The notes beneath the pieces are model-generated. The model did no database searches. It saw only the letters and a list, made by a program, of their open reading frames with translations, and was not told the DNA's origin. A stretch of 64,000 nucleotides of DNA, taken from NCBI GenBank assembly GCA_027919835.1, contig JANVFP010000008.1:1364001-1428000 (forward strand). Direction: 5' to 3'. Position numbers and translations under genes: made by a program. Origin of the DNA: Lentinula raphanica. Lineage: Eukaryota; Basidiomycota; Agaricomycetes; Agaricales; Omphalotaceae. This document shows, in pieces, positions 33,902-47,088 of this stretch. How positions within the stretch are numbered: position 1 is the first letter of the stretch; every line of letters begins with the position of its first letter.

Positions 33902-35864
33902 TCAACCATGTTTAGATTTCTCGTAGTCGCTCGTTATACACTGCAATTCGTCCCTTAGCTTGTGGATTTCCTCAGTTCTTTTCGCTGCTAGTTCCGAAAG
34001 ACTGTTGCATGCTGTCCGTGGCATAATCATGGCTTGTTCCATCAAGACACGATTCAGATTGGCCTAATAGAGGACAGCATCGATATCAGATTCACAACCA
34101 ATATCAGTCATTCAAGATCGCAACACACCGATAGATCCCTTTCCAAACCTTCCCCAACCCGATGCCAATCACCCCACCAAGCTTTCTTCGCTCTTTCCCA
34201 CTTACCGACACCCCAACGGATACCCGCGACAGCAATGAGCGTTCCGAGTCCTATACTCGTTGTTGCATCAATCGCCACAAAACCCAACAATGACTCTCCC
34301 GATCCGGCAAGCCAACCTACCCAACCTGCCCAGCCCACCCCCATTCCTGTGATAACGGAAAAGCCTGACCCCAATGCAGATCGTTGGGCGGCTAGATGCA
34401 ATCCGACTGTGGGATATTCTGCGATTTGGTACTTTCTGGAGTATATAGGGACGGTAAGAGCTGAGGGTAACAGCTTGTATGATGGGGCAGAGGATATTTG
34501 TTGTAAAGTATTATAGATCACAGGAGAATCAAGTGTGGAGAACGGAGCGAGCAGTTTATAGGTAGATTGTTGGTAGTTGTGTTGGGTTATGCTGAGACGG
34601 CCGGTTTGATAAATCAGCTATGAACATAGGGTCAGAATCTCTGAATACCTGCAAAGGAAGGTAATTACATGACGTTCTAATCCTTTGCACCAAGCCTCGT
34701 CGACAATCCTGTTCACAAAGACGTTGATATCATCGACATGCGTAATCATTTTCCACCATGTAAGTCGGTCCATCTGAGCTCGAATTTGTCGTTCAGAGTC
34801 AACGAGAGCTTTGTTCACGAGGTTATCCTGTTTTGAATCTGATACGCTCGCGTCATATATACCTAGAATCTCTTTGGGCAATGAATTCATGTCTTGCTCG
34901 TAGTCCTTGTGTAGTTCACGTATTCGTGATAGATTTTCATTGAGGTCGAGTTCAGCTTGATCAAGAGAGCTTGAGATGGTATCGTAGACACCATTGAATT
35001 GAGTAGTCAACCGGCGCATGCGAAGAAGCTCGAGAGTTACAGATGAATTGAGCACAGTTTTGATGTGAGATGTGAGTGCAGGTAACCCGGATTCAACAAA
35101 GTTGTCCTGATACCGCTGCACATTCATTTGGGAGCTAGAATTCTCGTGCAGAAGAGCTAAGCCACGTAGCGCGCGAAGAGGATCTAGAGGAAGTGTTCTG
35201 GGAGGAAAAGTATCCCGAATTGGAGTCGCACTAGTAAGGACGCGAATTGTGTCAGGATTCTTCAAGGGTAAAGAAGGCAAACGAGCGGTAATGGGATTGC
35301 AGAGAATGATTGGAATATCGCTGTTGAACCATGCCTCCGGAGGTAAGTTCTCGTGTTTGGGTTCGTAAGGGGGGAGCGCGTTTGGGTGTTCAGAAGAGTA
35401 TTCTTCGATTACAACTGGAAAGGGAAATTGTTGGAGGAAAGACGAGGGAATATAGAGTGTCGAGCCCTGCCATTGGATCTGTCGTCCATAGCTGTATACG
35501 AATAAGAATTCGTATCTGGGGTATTTGGATATACCACTTACGCTATAGTAATCTTTTCGTCCTGTCGTGCTTTCCATCGATCGCGAACAGCGTTGCTCAA
35601 GGAATCATCAGGAAGAAATGGTTGTTCAAGTAGTGCTGTCACTAGCTGTTTGGTCCCTGCCCATTCGTCAGTGCCAAAGACAGTGATGCGAGCTGGAGGT
35701 GGAGGCTGATCAATTGGCTCTAACGAAGGAGGATCAACAACGTTTACGAAGGAGTGATTGACAAGGACGCGAGGGAGAAGGTTGGTAGCCTTGTGCAAGG
35801 CAGTGAGCAGAGCTGGTTTTGTTGAAAGACTGCTTGAGTGCCTATTCAAGGCATTCTTGAGCAT
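33902..35864 (-). CDS. Mmc1-like mitochondrial inner membrane protein
   Basis: Four exons encode about 590 residues. The N-terminus (MLKNALNRHSSSLSTKPALL) is basic and Ser-rich, fitting a mitochondrial presequence. ARITVFGTDEWAGTKQLVTA resembles a degraded nucleotide-binding strand and loop. A long helical region follows (MRRLTTQFNGVYDTISSSLD onward). Near the C-terminus two hydrophobic helices (SVITGMGVGWAGWVGWLAG, LGFVAIDATTSIGLGTLIAV) precede KWERAKKAWWGDWHRVGEGL and a coiled tail ending EKSKHG. The layout matches what I know of fungal Mmc1 proteins, distant dynamin relatives of mitochondria, but no canonical P-loop is seen and this is a tentative call. It diverges from the Mga2 gene with 221 bases between. 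Confidence 0.55.
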
Positions 35865-36085
35865 GCTATCCGGTGAGTTGTCAAAAGGCGCCGCGAGAAA
35901 CTTGCAGAAAGCAGAGTTATCTTATCTTATCGCTTTCGCTTTGTCAGCAATTCTTTCCGATTTCGGAAAAATTCAGGCTTGCTTTCTGTCCGGTATCATT
36001 TCTTTACCTCGGACTGTTGCGACTTTATTTAATCCTTCTTTCCATCACCTACTCTCGCGTCTAACCCAATCTTTGGGGCAGTAAA

Positions 36086-39000
36086 ATGTCCTCTTCTTCA
36101 ACCTCTCGTTCCCCAAGCCCACAAACTCCTTCCCCAGGCCCTGTCGATCAGGCTGCCGTACAAACTGACTTGGAGCGGCCGTCTTGGTACACCTCTTCAG
36201 AGGATCCTTCATGGAACCCAAATTTCAAGTCAGAGGACGCTAACATGCTACAACTGGATGACTTGATTCAACAACATGCCTATGAAGAGTTAGTCTTTAT
36301 CTATGCCCTCTTCCATTGTTTAACGTTTTTGCCAGTGTTGATATCACTCCATCCTCCAAACCCGTCACAAGCAATGTATCAGTTGCTACATTTCGCAACT
36401 CTATGCCTGCAGGCATTGAACCTGTCCCTCCACCAGCCGTTCCTCCTCGCAAATCTGACCTTCCTTCTCGAGATCAAAAGGTCGTTCATCCACCAAAGGA
36501 ATCATGTTTCAAGTAGATGTTATCTTTTACTCTGGGTCATATTTCTTTCTGACTCGCCATTCAGTTTGCCTATCATGTTTCCCACTATACCACCAAGCGG
36601 TACTAAATCTCGTGTAGAGACTCAAGTCCGCGTAACCGTTGATTTGGCCGACCCCAGTTCCTCAACAGACCCTCGTATCTACGATCGCGTAGGTTCTTGG
36701 AAGTGGCTCAAACTACCTGCAGGTACTGCAACGAAGAGACGCACACGCAAGCAGGGCAAAATTGGTGAGTTTCATGTCAGTCATTTGTTACGTAGACAGT
36801 TGATTCACTATCATTCAGACCCTGATCCTCAAGATATGCTCTATCTAGCCGTCAGTGTCTCCTGTGCAACTCCACCCCACAACCGTGTCCTCAGCTGTTC
36901 GAGCTGTCAAGCTCGTGAAGCGAAACGCGTGGCAAAGAAAATTGCTGCGCGTGTGAGACCTGCCCGTAACTCTGACGTGGAGGAGGATTATCCGGACGAC
37001 CCCAACAATCCTAATGCTACGAGAAAGGGTTCTTCATTGGAAGATACAACAAGCATCATTCAGTTCAATTGCGCCGAAGTTGTGGACTTTTCCACAGGCT
37101 CTGCTATTCTTCCCATCAGAATAACGTGTTACTGCCGACATCATCGTGAAAAGACTGGATTCGTTGTCAATCTTGCCATGATGGATTCCACGGGACGCAC
37201 AGTTGGGGTCGGCAGCTCAAGTCCAATTATGATCACAGATGACCATAAGACGACGTCTTCTCCCAAGCATGCAGACTTACAGCCTTACGATTGGTGTCAA
37301 CCCGGAGGCAGTACTGAGGCTTCCTCGCCCACTGGAGCGACTAAGAAGGCTCCTTCCAAGCGTAAGACTGATACCAGTGTCAAGAAGAGGGTCAAACCTT
37401 ACGATTCATCTGCCAAGCCACACAAAGGGTCAAGGGAGACCAGTGTCGTATCGAGTGCTCCCTCACCGACAGCTTCAGAGCCGGTCTCTATCGCTCCTGC
37501 CCCATCTCCTCCTCCTTATCCTCCTACGATTTCAACAGAGCCGCTATCTGCGACCGAGATACCTTCACTTCAATTCTCTCAAGATTCCGAGTCTTCGCCC
37601 GATGTCCTGACTACCCCTCTTGATGTCGATATACCGATGCTCCCTGAAGACATAACGAATTTCGAAGAACTGTTCGCCGCCGAAACACAGGCAGCCAGAG
37701 CACCAGCTGCATCCGTTTCATTGCCCTTCCTTTTTGCTCCTCCGCAGAACGCTCTCTCAATGCCAACTATCCATCGACTTATACCCAATTGCGGCCCTAC
37801 CCATGGCGGGATCGAAGTCACTGTCCTCGGAGCCAACTTCCATCCCACTTTGCAATTCAATTGTGTCTTCGGCGATATGCCTGCTAGCTCGACGCAAAGA
37901 TGGAGCGACAATACTCTTGTCTGTATTTTGCCTCCACGGGCTCATCCTGGGATGGTCTCAGTGTGGTTTGAAGGTTTCCCGAAGGTAGAAGAACAGCCTC
38001 CGTCGTTTTTCACCTATTCCGACGAATCGGACAGGGCGCTGTAAGTAACAGATTTGTCAAACATTGCACTTATCTGATTACCATATTTCAGGATGGAGTT
38101 AGCTTTACAAGTTGTCGGACTCAAGATGACCGGAAAGATAGAGGATGCCAAGAACGTCGCGATGAGAATCGTCGGTGCTGGAGAAGGCCCCAATCCCCAA
38201 AGCTCTAACACGCAGAACCCCAACAACAGCATGAACTTGCAACTCTCCAGCACCTTGTCGGCCACTCGCGACCTACGTTCAATTATGCTTTCTCGAGCAA
38301 GCGATAGCGTAGACTTCGAAAGTCTCATAGCCAACTTTTTGAAATTGATCGACACTCCTGTCGATCATCCATCCGCTCAAGTCGTATCTGCATCGAAGGC
38401 GTTCTCGCATACGACAAAAAGCGGACAATCGTTATTGCATCTTGCTGCGTTCCTGGGTTATGGAACCGTCATGGAATTCCTCCTGAAGCATGGGATAGAT
38501 ATTGATATGAGAGATAGGAATGGGTATACCGCTTTGCACTTTGCTTCCATGGCTGGCTCGAAGGATTGCGTGGTGAAGTTGCTCAAGGCAGGCGCGGATA
38601 GGGAGATCGTCAACGCCCTTGGGAAGACAGCCGAGGAAGTGGGCACGAAAGCTTCAAAGATCAACTTTGAGCAGATTTTGGAAGAAATCTCAGAAGCGCT
38701 GGATCATGTTGTGTCAGATGATGAAGAGGCTGAATGGGGTGATGCGGAGGAGGAGGCAGAGGAGACCTCAGCTGTGAGTCGGCGAGCGAAGATGGACAGG
38801 CGTGTTCGTCGATCAAGAGCTGCATCACGAAAAGCCTCGCGCGAGGAACTTAGAGGTCATCATACACCCAAAGCTCCCAGCATGTCACCACTGACGACTA
38901 CTCTTCCTGAAGAAGGGAAGAAGGAAAAAGAAATAGCAGACGAGAAACAAGCGATGTCGCTCATTGATATGCTCCAGCGTACCATGGCCCAATTACCCGG

Positions 39001-39815
39001 TGCTCCTCAATTACCCCTACCTCAATTCCCTCTCCTACACGGCGTGCCCGCAATGCCATGGGAAGCGCTGAACCAGCTGAATCCTATCCAATTCCCGATG
39101 GTGTTCCCCGTGGCTGTACCTCTTTTACCTGGATGGTTAAGTGGTGAACATCGTCAAGGTCAAGACGTCAATGACGCTGATCTACTGGAGGACAATGCAG
39201 GGAGACTGGGTGGACCATTTAAGGCTGCACAGGAGTGGAGAGCGTTATGGGAGAAGTGGCTAGCTCATGCGCCGTGGCAGGCAACAGAAATGCCACCTCC
39301 ACCTCAGTATACGCCTCGGGCAGACACGGCAGAGCAGGAAGCTCCATCTGAGACTACGACCACGACCACGACTGGATCGCAGCTTGTGAGACGAGTGTCT
39401 TCTGGGTCTTCTGAAGAGTCGGAATCAGTGTCGGTTCCGCCTGCAGTTGCTTCTGGATCTCGCACAGCGTTGGACGCTCGGAGGCGGTACGACTATGATG
39501 CAGTATCGGTCACTGATCAAGAGGTCAAGGCTTATGCGTATCATCCCCAGCCACAGCAAAAGAAACGTAAGTTGGTTAAAATCAATGATTGACCTCTTGC
39601 TGAAGTTCCGCCTATAGACGATCGAATGCTCTTGCTTTTCTGGTTGCCGATTTTGATGAGTAAGTGCTTCATTTCACAGGTCGAGATGGGTATGAACTAA
39701 CGCGATCCCTCTCATTCACCCAGTTTCTCTATTATGGGCTTGCCACACTGGTTTCCAATTCTTCCTTCGTGCGTTCAGAACACCAATGGCATTTAAGAAG
39801 GTCTTTGGGTTCTAA
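36086..39815 (+). CDS. Membrane-anchored transcription factor, Mga2/Spt23 family
   Basis: In yeast this type of factor is held in the ER membrane, senses lipid saturation, and after proteasomal release activates the fatty acid desaturase OLE1. Visible parts in order: N-terminal low-complexity region; DNA-binding-like region (RVETQVRVTVDLADPSS, WLKLPAGTATKRRTRK, VLSCSSCQAREAKRVAKK); Ser/Pro linker; IPT/TIG domain (IHRLIPNCGPTHGGIEVTVL, SDNTLVCILPP); two ankyrin repeats (GQSLLHLAAFLGYGTVMEFL, RNGYTALHFASMAGSKDCVV); and a C-terminal helix split over two exons, RMLLLFWLPILMISLLWA, followed by a short basic tail ending FKKVFGF. TAA at 39813-39815. The last exons are short and easy to miss; without them the membrane anchor is lost. 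Confidence 0.9.
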
Positions 39816-40426
39816 TTCTGATTCAACCTATCGTATCTTTGTGCATTAGACGCTTTACCTATATATTTTTTGGGATATCTGTCCTCCAAATTTCGGCTTG
39901 GTTTGAGAAGTCCCCTTTTTGGTTGTAATTTATACTTGTCCTGCTTCAACATTCTGTGCTCCTGTTACCATTGTAGACAATACCGTATTGCTCGTCCCTC
40001 GAAAACATGTTGATAGATACTGTGTGTATGCATGAGATGACTCAGATGAGTCAGGAAAAATTTGACATTGACTGCCAGTGCATCCGAAATTTTCGGAACG
40101 GTTCGGACGATGTTTGTACTTATTATGTTTAGTGGCCGATGGGTTAGCGCCCTCTGCAATTCGTTTCGTTCAACGCCCACAGCCTCTCTCTCTCTTATCT
40201 CTATTATTCTCTTTTTACTATATACCTCTATATCCTGTGCATCTTCGTCTGGCCTCCTTTGCCCATAAATGTTAGCTCAATATTCCTTACTTTCTCCCAA
40301 CGAAAGATACTAACCTGTTGTTCTCCTGTTTCGACAGTATTTCTTCTTGCGGCTTCCACCGCCGTTCAATGATCTGAACAACAAGAAGGAGGCTTCACAC
40401 CCATTGAGTCATCGTCCTATCAGGTC
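39816..40426. other. Intergenic region, Mga2 to Set3
   Basis: 3' region of the Mga2/Spt23 gene and a pyrimidine-rich leader before the Set3-like gene. Short frames around 40062-40275 have no family signature. No gene called. Confidence 0.5.
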
Positions 40427-43400
40427 ATGAATGTAGACGGAGATCATGTGCGGAGATCATCAACGACGACGAAGATAACTACCCAACGCCTTTCTCCGGT
40501 GTTGGTTGCGGATTTTTCATCAACAACGTTGATGACAGACGAGCCTTCTGGGAGTAGCAGTAATAGGGCCACTCATAATGGCTCTCACAAGCGTGGAGGA
40601 GGAGGAGGAGGAGGAGGAAGGAAGAATGGCACTGGAGTCAGTCATTCGAATGGCGTTAATGGTCGAAAGGGAGGTCGTAGCGCATCGCCAGTGGCATCAT
40701 CAATAGCTGAAATGCCCTCAACGTCAACATCAGGGCATGCCCGGAATTCAACTGCTTTGACGGTACCGGTCACTTCGAGTACTATCCCTGCAAAGCGAAA
40801 ACATCCAAACACGATGGACGGACAATCAATAGCGGAAGAGGACTCAGATTCAATTCGATGTATCTGTGGTTTCAGCATAGACGATGGCTGGTCGGTAGGC
40901 TGCGACGGCTGCGGGCGCTGGGTACATGGTGTATGTTTCGGGTTTGAAGCTACAGACAAAGAGAATTTGCCGGATCATTGGTGGTGCTGGGAATGTGATC
41001 CAAGTTTGCGGGAGAGAATTGATAGGGACAAGGCCAGAAGTATACAGATTGCTCGCTTAACTGCATCTGGAGGGACCACCGTCGGGAATGGGAGGCGAAG
41101 GACCAGTCCCGGTGTTGAGAGAAAAGTTCGAAAGATCAATACGTCCGCAGGAGCTGGCCCTTCTTCGTCGATTCATTCCGCCATATCGACAAACAGTCCT
41201 TCTACTTTTTCCGACCATGCCTCTCATAAACGCAAACGAACCTCGGTAATATCTGCGTCCCCGCTCACTAATACTTCAGCCTTTCCATTCCCTCCCCATT
41301 CCGCCAATCAGACAAGTAGCGCTGATGACTATGTTGACATTGATGAATCATGGTCGCATTCCTACATCGATATCACGCAAGATATCGTTCCCCAAGCTGA
41401 AGTCAGGGAGAGATTGCGCAAGCAAGCAGCCGAGTGGCGGGGCGTTTCTGCCATATCACCTATTCAAGATGTTTCGTCTCAACCGGGTTGGCCGTATTTC
41501 GATACCAGCCCTGTGCGGGATCCGCAAGCAACACCGTCCTCCGCTCCCCCAGTATCCCTCCGACCTTTGAACTCAAATCCAGGATCCGTACTCCCACCAT
41601 CCTATGCAGTTCACACAACACATCCGATTCCTTCCCAGTCATACCTCGCCCCGTATCCTAGTGTCATCACCTCATCATCTACTTATCTACAAGACCCGCT
41701 GAACGCTTATGCCACCCTTGGAATGCCGAAACCCAAAGTCCACCTATTGGGTCCACCGCTCGATTTAAGCCTTGATGCTCGAGGAAAGGGTGGAAAGGCA
41801 CGATTTGTGAGGAGTGGGTGTAGGCCGAATGCTGTACTAAGGCCTGTGCTTTGCAGTGAGAAGAGGGAGAGAGGTCCGAACCCGAATCCAGCTCGTCAAC
41901 ATGACTTAGGATCGACCGAACGGGCAGGCTCATTGGGCGTATCCGAATCTCCCGAATCTCTCTCGTTTGCAATTTTCGCTCTCCGTGATTTGAAGGCCGA
42001 AGAAGAAATTGTACTAGGTTGGGAATGGGATGATGCTAATGTTGTGCACCTATTACCTGCTCTTCTTGAAGATCAGGGCATCTTCCCGTGAGTCTTTTTG
42101 CAACCCTTTGATTGCTTTTCCTTGCACACTTTCTGTATATGAACCATCTTCCTCATCGCTGATTGCTTGTCAGACCCTCCAAAGTAGCGGCTTATAAAAT
42201 TCAAATGGCCAATATTCTGCGCGCGCTAGGCACAACATTCACTAGTTGTGCGTGTGGCGAGAGGGCTCAGGGTTGTGTGATGCAAAAGATGAAGGAATTC
42301 ATTGATGATGTTGATAATTGGATGCTCCAGGGCAAACAGCATGAAGTGGTGAAGAAAGGTGCTGAATCTGAACCAACGAGAGAAATTGATTCACAAGGTA
42401 ATGCTGATAGCGGCTCTCGTCGCACGTCAGAAAGGAACCGGGATCAATTATCTCAACCGTACCCTCCACAATCCCTTCCCTCGACTTCTGCAGGACACTT
42501 GTCACCTTCGACATTTGTCGATTCTAACGAACGCCTAGGTTTCACGAATCCTTCACTTCCATCGCATCCGCAAGTCCGTACATCTCCACTTTCAACACAG
42601 CAACAACTTGAAGAGGAGACGAAATTCTTTACTGTCCCTTTACCCGCCCGCTCAGACCACGTGAAGTCAAATCAACGTCCGGTCATGCACGCCGGTCATC
42701 CTTCTGCCCCTCCAGTCGATCTTGGTCCCCTCGTTGGTGTTCGGCGTGGGTTTCGTACGCGGGAAAAGGTGCCGGGAAGTGGAGGGTTGACTGGTGTTGA
42801 AATGGATGTTGATGTTGATGCTGTTAACCCGTCAAGTCAAACGAATCTGGATCCACGTAAACCCACAACGGACAGTGTACGTTTAGGCCCTCGTGAAGAT
42901 CTGGAGTTATCTAAACTGCGTCCTGCTCACGACAAGTCGATGATGTATGGCAACCAAGCGGCTTTGCCATTTCTAAAACATATCCCTTCTCGTGGCACAA
43001 CTCCTCATCCCTACGCATATCCACTTCACGGATTGTCCCCCTTTCCATCACCCATTGATCCGTATGGCGCTTTCTACGGACCCCCCTATGTACTCCCTTA
43101 TGCACCTTCTCATGCTCTCACGCCAGAAAGTCCATTGATCAACTCTGGAATTAACGGCGAGAAAGAGACGTTGTACTGGGGTGAAAGACCACATTCATCA
43201 TCTAGAAAGGATAAAGGCAAGGAACGGGCTCTGGATCAGGATGAAATTTCCGTGGATGTTGAAAATGATGAAATCATTGATATTGAAGCAGGCAAGGAAG
43301 ATGGCGTTGTAGACGGTAAGCTGTTCGATCCTTTTAGGTCGCACACGTTAGCTGATGATAGCGATAGGTCCAGTCCAGCTTCGTAAACGCCACCGACGAA

Positions 43401-46400
43401 AACGATCCATCGAACCGCATAGTAAACCGTCTCCTACAGTTTTTGCGTCTGATGGACCTGCTGAAGAATCTGAGATGCCTCCGAAAATGAAAAGAAGATG
43501 GAAAAGGAAGGAGAATGGGTATTCATCAAGCGATCAGGAATACCAGAGAGCTGTGATAGCAGGGAATATAGACATCGGTGAAGCAGGACGTACCCAACTC
43601 GAAGGTATGCTACACTCTTTGCTCGTTTGTCGTGAACAAGCATATAAGGACTACTTTCTAGACGTTGGAAAAGCTCACGCATCTACGATTTTGACTGTGG
43701 AACACCAGAAGCGTCAAAAGCGCACGGCATCTCCTACCATGACGCCAGACTCTCCTGCATCTGCAAGCATCAAGTTGGATCGTCGGAAAACAACAATACC
43801 ACCTACAGAATCCCAAAAACCTATCGCAACCAATATACATCCATCGGCTACGTCTCCGCTGCTATCGTTCGCTAATTTATCGTTGCTCTCACCCGCTGCT
43901 CCCATAACCTCGCCCAAAACTTCGTATCCCTTCTCAGATCGTGATCCTGTCACAAGGCCAACCTCCAAGCCTATATCGTGGGATGCCCCTTCGTTTCTTC
44001 TTCGACATTCACAATTCCAATCAATACCAGCCAAGCAACGCTCACACACTTCCTCTCCTCAGATTTCACATCCTCGGCGCATCGTCACTGATCCTCTTGC
44101 AGCTCTTGCAGCTGCAGCTGCAGCCGCTCGACCCATCTCTCCTCTACCGCCAAGGACTATTTCGGAATCACAACCCTTTCGATCGCCTCGTTCTAGGCAT
44201 TCAGCCCCTGGTAATGGGTCTTTCTACACCGACTCTGCCACCGGACATGACGCGCATATCCGTGATACATCGATGACAAGTCCTCCTTCTCCTCCACGCA
44301 CTGGTCGGGTATCCACGAATCATAATGATCATTCATCAGATCTGAATGTTCCTCGTCCCCGTCTTCACAAGACACAACACACTGATTCCGCCACACCCCG
44401 GTCTCGAGAGCAGTCGCAAGTATCGGAAATGCTGGAGAATGTCGATGCGGTATTGGGTCCAGGAGGGATACGTGTTCTAAGTTCGCCAGAACATCAATGG
44501 CAGCCATTGAGAAGGGGGAGTATGTCATCTGAGGTGGCATTCTCTGGTTCTACTAACAGTCGCTCCGCATCAAGCCCTAGAGATCGTTTGTCTCTGGCTA
44601 GAAAGGAGATTGATAAGTCAAACACTCCTTCTGAGAGTTTAATGTTGAAACAAGAGTTATTGGACGAGATTCCTGCACAGCCTTCTGTCTATTTCAATTC
44701 TGTGGTGGCAGAGCCGATTCCTTTGGATCCTATGCAAGTTGATATAACACCTTCTGGGCATCAATCTTCCGTCCTATTGTCGACTGTTCATGAAGATGAA
44801 GACATTCCTTTACTTTCACCAACCGACGCATACGTTCCTCCTATATCTCCCTCGACCCCTCCAAAAAATTTGGATGAGATCCCGCCTTGGCCAGCATCGC
44901 CGTCAGCTCATGATTCACCACTCGCATCTGGCTCGAATCCTGTAGATTCTTCAATTCGGCCGACATTGTCTGCTAGACCTCCAGAAGAATCTGAGTTGAC
45001 TCAGGATCATGATGGCTTGCACTCTGCAGGCTCGGTCACGGCCGCTCCTCATGCATCTTCAGATATGGCACCCGCACCTCCAGATATGGCACCTACACCT
45101 TCGATACAATCTCAGACTATTCCCTCACCGATGAGTGCTCTATCCTCAGTCGCCTCCTCTCCTTCACCAAATCACGATGTTTCGCTCAAAGAAGCTCGTC
45201 GTAGCGCTGGGACGGAAGCGATCAAGATCAAGACCCCTTCTCCGCTATCTTCTCCTCTCTCTTCTCCAATGGAGAAGTTGATATCGCTGCCGCCCCATTC
45301 TGCACCTGCAGAAGAAAGCATGGAAATGGATCATCCAGAGCCTTGTGATCCTCCTTTGTCACCTGTGCCCAGTGCGGCTGCCGATCCATCTCAGCCCAGT
45401 GGTGACATACAAACACATGCAGGCCTTCCTGACGTTCCAGATCTTGACCATTCCACTTCGATGTCTCCGTTACAGTCCCCAGGCAACATATCGCCCACAA
45501 CGCCGCGCGAAGGAGAACCGGATGAGATAGAAGCTATGGACGTCGATATGCACGATGCGAGTGTTGATGAGGCAGCACTGCCCAATGGTAAAGTCTTGTT
45601 ATCCCACTTTATATGACATCGCTAATTGTTTTCAATACTTTACCTTCAGCTTCTGTACAAGCCAAACTTAGTAGTAATGACTTGCCTCCTACCTCAGCTT
45701 CCTCACTCGCAACACCTACAGAGATCGCCGCTGCTCCAAAGCCAACCTCGACCAAAGTCAAGAAGATATCTCTGAAGGATTTTGCTATCCGGAAACGGCG
45801 CCAGAAAGAAGAAGAGCAACGGGAGAAGGAAGAGAAGGCTAAAGAGGAACACGGGAAAGTGAACGAGCCGGAACAACAACCGATGCACACAGAACAAGAG
45901 AAGGAAACGACGATCATCGACGACGCTGTGGAGTCTCATGATCTCGAGAGCTCACTATCGGCAGATACGGAGAAAATCCAAGAGAGTACGCTTCCGCCAC
46001 TCTCGCCCACAGAATTAGATGCTCTCTCAGCACCTATGAAGGCTGTGGATCCACCGACAATCGACTTTGACCAGGTCCGACGAAACCATCCAAAATCGGA
46101 TGTGGACGTGATCACGAAGGCTTCGGAAATGCTGAATAAACTGATGAACTCGTCGTCACTGTCGTCTACCAGCAGCGGATCGACTGATCGGCCTGCTTTA
46201 CCACCATACTCTTCTGCTCCCTCTGTGGCTGTACTCATGTCCCCGACCACTTCAGTATCTCCTGTCATCAATCACGCGTCTTTGGGCCCTATAACCCAGG
46301 TCGTTCCTCCTTCGACGTCCGGTCCGAGTCGTCTTCGTAGGGCTGTCCACCCTTCAGCCTCACAAATGGGTACGACTGTTGATGATTATCAACATTCCCA

Positions 46401-47088
46401 GATCTTCCCAGAAGACGGAGAAATCGAAGATGGCGAGAATGATTCGATGGTCAATGCTTCCGCTTCTCCTATTCCCCCGATCACTTCTACCGTCAAGGCA
46501 ACACCGTCCTCTTTCCAGCCATCAAGTAATACGCCCAGATCACATTCGCCTCCTCCGCCTCCTAGAGCATTCCGCCTACACGAACCAAATGCAGTGAACG
46601 AACAGCGATCGAGAACACCGCCAACTCAACCTCGTTCATTTACCGCACGCTCACCTTCGGTTTCGTTTATTCCGAATGGAAGCCCACCACCACGATCGAT
46701 GGGGCTGGCTAGCACTCCTACTCTGAACGGTTCATCACCAACACCGAACGCTACTGCTAGTACACCAAACCCTAATGTAACTCCTGCTACAAACGCGACC
46801 ACTTCTGCTCTTGGTCGTGCACCACCCTCTGGTCCTCGCGCGCTCCGTCAAATGCAGCAACAACAGCAGCAGCAGCATAACGGTGGAAGTGGTGGGTACT
46901 TAGGTGCACGGAGCGGTAATGCGTATATCCCTCGCGGGGTACCATATGATCCCAGGGATAGGGATCGATTCAGGGATCGTGCAGGAGGGAGTGATTTCGT
47001 CAAGGATAGGGACAGGGATCGGGATTTGCATTGGAATGCACCTGGAGCTAGGATCAGAGCCAGGGATGTTGGTGGATGGGCTCGGTGA
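40427..47088 (+). CDS. SET3: Set3-like PHD finger and SET domain protein
   Basis: Scaffold of a Set3-type histone deacetylase complex, related to animal UpSET/MLL5. Four large exons give about 2,150 residues. A Gly run and Ser-rich segment precede the PHD finger: SIRCICGFSIDDGWSVGCDG, CGRWVHGVCFGF and HWWCWECDP, with the C4HC3 ligands. The SET-related part follows: ARFVRSGCRPNAVLRPV, LSFAIFALRDLKAEEEIVLG and WEWDDANVVHLLPALL, then a post-SET-like FTSCACGERAQGCVMQKM. The remaining two thirds are disordered, rich in Ser/Pro, with a basic coiled patch (FAIRKRRQKEEEQREKEEKA) and an Arg/Asp-rich tail. Exons join at 42089/42173, 43315/about 43368 and 45587/about 45650. Methyltransferase activity is doubtful in this family. 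TGA at 47086-47088. Confidence 0.88.

Noticed and set aside
40590..40630. GGA-rich run in Set3 as a functional G-quadruplex or repeat element
   Set aside because: It simply codes for a Gly run in a disordered region; nothing else supports a separate element.
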